Assembly: GCA_022566435.1 (NCBI GenBank)
Contig: JADFIX010000317.1
Span: 1-5,754, forward strand
Reading direction: 5' to 3'
Source of the DNA: Planctomycetota bacterium
Lineage (GTDB): Bacteria; Planctomycetota; Phycisphaerae; UBA1845
DNA: 5,754 nt
Position numbers and translations under genes: made by a program. Under the pieces are notes generated by a model that worked only from the letters and a program-made list of their open reading frames with translations, was not told the DNA's origin and made no database searches. Position 1 is the stretch's first letter. Each line of letters opens with the position of its first letter. Of the stretch, positions 4,566 to 5,754 are shown piece after piece.

Positions 4566-5537
4566 TCAGTCGCGGTTCGCCCCCAGGGTGTCCAAGAGTG
4601 ATCTCCAGCTTGCCCTCTCGCGAGAGGGTCGGAACAAGCATTGGAGTTCGCGGCAGCGGTGCATCAGGGTGCTGTAGAAGGGAATGTCTTCCTCCGCTCG
4701 CCCCATTAATGTCGCCAGGGCATGGGTATCGCCGACTGGAAAATAGCCCGGATGGTCGCTTCCCAACATGCCCACGTTGCCGCCGATTCGTGTCGCCAGG
4801 ATGGGGGCCGAAAGTGACATCGCTTCGCCTACCACGTTGGCGCCGCCTTCCATCTTCGAACTGATCACCAGCAAGCGACTTCGGGCAATCGCACGCAATG
4901 TGCGTTCTCGAGATAGTTCGCCCAGCCAGCGGTAGCGGGCGTTGTTTTTCTCTTCTCGTTTGGCGCGCGTCTCCATCGACTCAGTCAAGGCTCCGCCGAT
5001 CTGGGTGACGAGGAGTTTGGAGCTGCGCGGCATCAGCCTCGAGGCCAGCGCGGCGCGAAAGGGATCTTTGACGCTACGCAAGTGCCCGACGACGCAGATT
5101 TCAAACGTTTGCTTTAGAGGTTTGGTTTGGCGAGCTTTCGCTGATACCGACTGATAAATGACTACGGCCTTCGCGCGGCACTCGCGCGGCAGGGCACGGA
5201 TCCCGTCGGGTTGCAGTACGATCAGGCACGTGGCCAACGCGAGCGATTGCCGTGCCTGCGGGCAGCCGGGAAGATCGCCGTACAGGTCCGTTCCCGTCAG
5301 CGCGACAATCAGCGGTCGATCGGGGTAGTCACGCCGGAAACGACAAATCGATTTGGCACTGCGGCGGGCATGAAGCGCGACGAGGAGTTCACAATTGGGT
5401 CCGGAGAATTCCTGTGTCACGGTGACGCGGTGGCCGATCTTTCGCAGAATCTGCGACCATCGAAGTGCGGTCACTCGGTTGCCTTTGTTGGACCCAGGCG
5501 GCGCGGGTGTGACGATTTGAATTCTCATCCTTCTCAT
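4566..5537 (-). CDS. senB: Selenosugar synthase SenB (selenoneine biosynthesis; TIGR04348-type glycosyltransferase)
   Basis: The gene encodes a 323-residue GT-B-fold, GT4-like enzyme. In characterised systems SenB joins selenophosphate to a UDP-sugar, forming the C-Se bond of a 1-seleno-sugar. SenA then couples this to hercynine, leading to selenoneine; SenC supplies selenophosphate. Recognition rests on family-specific blocks: IVTPAPPGSNKGNRVTALRW (8-27), LLVALHARRSAKSI (51-64), RPLIVALTGTDLYGDLP (74-90), VVGHLRSVKDPFRAA (149-163), ARYRWLGELSRERTL (200-214) and the donor-site region MEGGANVVGEA (229-239). E230 and E238 form the GT4 E-x7-E motif, and PGYFPVGDT (263-271) follows. Length is normal and no damage is seen. 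The start is ambiguous: ATG 5537 or ATG 5528, nine bases inside, which better matches the usual N-terminus but has AGAAGG abutting it. No promoter was found. senA and senC are not in the window. Confidence 0.93.
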   Translation of the reverse strand: MRRMRIQIVTPAPPGSNKGNRVTALRWSQILRKIGHRVTVTQEFSGPNCELLVALHARRSAKSICRFRRDYPDRPLIVALTGTDLYGDLPGCPQARQSLALATCLIVLQPDGIRALPRECRAKAVVIYQSVSAKARQTKPLKQTFEICVVGHLRSVKDPFRAALASRLMPRSSKLLVTQIGGALTESMETRAKREEKNNARYRWLGELSRERTLRAIARSRLLVISSKMEGGANVVGEAMSLSAPILATRIGGNVGMLGSDHPGYFPVGDTHALATLMGRAEEDIPFYSTLMHRCRELQCLFRPSRERASWRSLLDTLGANRD

Positions 5538-5575
5538 CGAAACTCATTCGCCGGACGGGCAACAAGCGATAGTTC

Positions 5576-5754
5576 ATGGGGTGTCACGATTTGCCGAAAC
5601 GCTTCCTTTCACCACTGCGCCGCCGGGGGTGGCGACAACGGTGCGCCGCTCGATCGGCTCGGCTTCTTGCGGTCGGCGGGCGGTTTGTGGAAATTGTGTT
5701 CTACGAGTGGGACTACTACCGAGACCACCTGTTACAGATGCCAGCCTACTGGTT
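5576..5754 (+). CDS. Start of an unidentified plus-strand reading frame (3' end outside window)
   Basis: A frame opens at ATG 5576, just after an in-frame TAG at 5570-5572, and remains open to the right edge for 59 codons. The first 30 residues are Arg-rich and unconvincing. From about 5666 the translation becomes protein-like and aromatic (LLAVGGRFVEIVFYEWDYYR, then DHLLQMPAYW), so the true start may lie further right or the gene may start elsewhere. No ribosome-binding site stands out. A competing minus-strand frame (about 5753-5574, ending VVATPGGAVVKGSVSANRDTP) is also open but less protein-like. I do not recognise either. If the plus frame is real, it is divergent from senB with under 40 bases between starts. 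Confidence 0.3.
   Translation, partial: MGCHDLPKRFLSPLRRRGWRQRCAARSARLLAVGGRFVEIVFYEWDYYRDHLLQMPAYW

Noticed and set aside
3916..4641. Long minus-strand ORF of 241 codons antisense to the kinase
   Set aside because: Its translation is the shadow of a clearly recognisable kinase, and it also overlaps the end of senB.
5389..5577. Minus-strand ORF beginning upstream of senB and overlapping its 5' end
   Set aside because: Overlaps the well-supported senB N-terminus in another frame and has no similarity I can recognise.

Overview
The window looks like a bacterial chromosome segment of moderately high GC. The best lineage hint is the protein kinase at 3181-4425. It has a zinc-finger-like N-terminus, a DIG in place of DFG, and a C-terminal membrane anchor, a design I associate with Planctomycetota and related phyla. 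This is inference; nothing in the window fixes the taxonomy. No tRNA, rRNA or CRISPR array was seen.

Left part (1-1314) is a mosaic. It starts with the 3' end of an unrecognised, probably exported protein gene (2-394). A promoter-like site (528-556) follows, pointing into an IS200-type insertion sequence of about 0.65 kb (roughly 567-1220). The IS carries one gene, a Y1/HUH transposase on the minus strand, with structured ends. Its translation start is enclosed in a nested hairpin. Immediately right of the IS, on the plus strand, is a fragment of about 30 codons of an ammonium transporter (amt) gene. That fragment runs directly into the 3' end of an oppositely oriented epimerase gene, which has lost its normal C-terminus.

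Middle (1236-2760) is a two-gene minus-strand operon: a GbsR/MarR-type regulator followed 15 nt later by a TIGR01777-type NAD(P)-binding epimerase. Upstream of the regulator is a near-consensus sigma-70 promoter whose -10 box lies inside an imperfect palindrome, suggesting autoregulation. A 427-base non-coding stretch (2754-3180) follows, rich in inverted repeats.

Right part: the plus-strand kinase gene converges on a minus-strand gene (4566-5537) recognised as senB. SenB is the selenosugar synthase of selenoneine biosynthesis, formerly the TIGR04348 glycosyltransferase. Its usual partners, senA and senC, are not inside the window. If present nearby they would lie beyond the right edge, where only a short unidentified plus-strand reading frame begins. 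The four intact systems (IS, regulator/epimerase, kinase, senB) show no obvious shared pathway.
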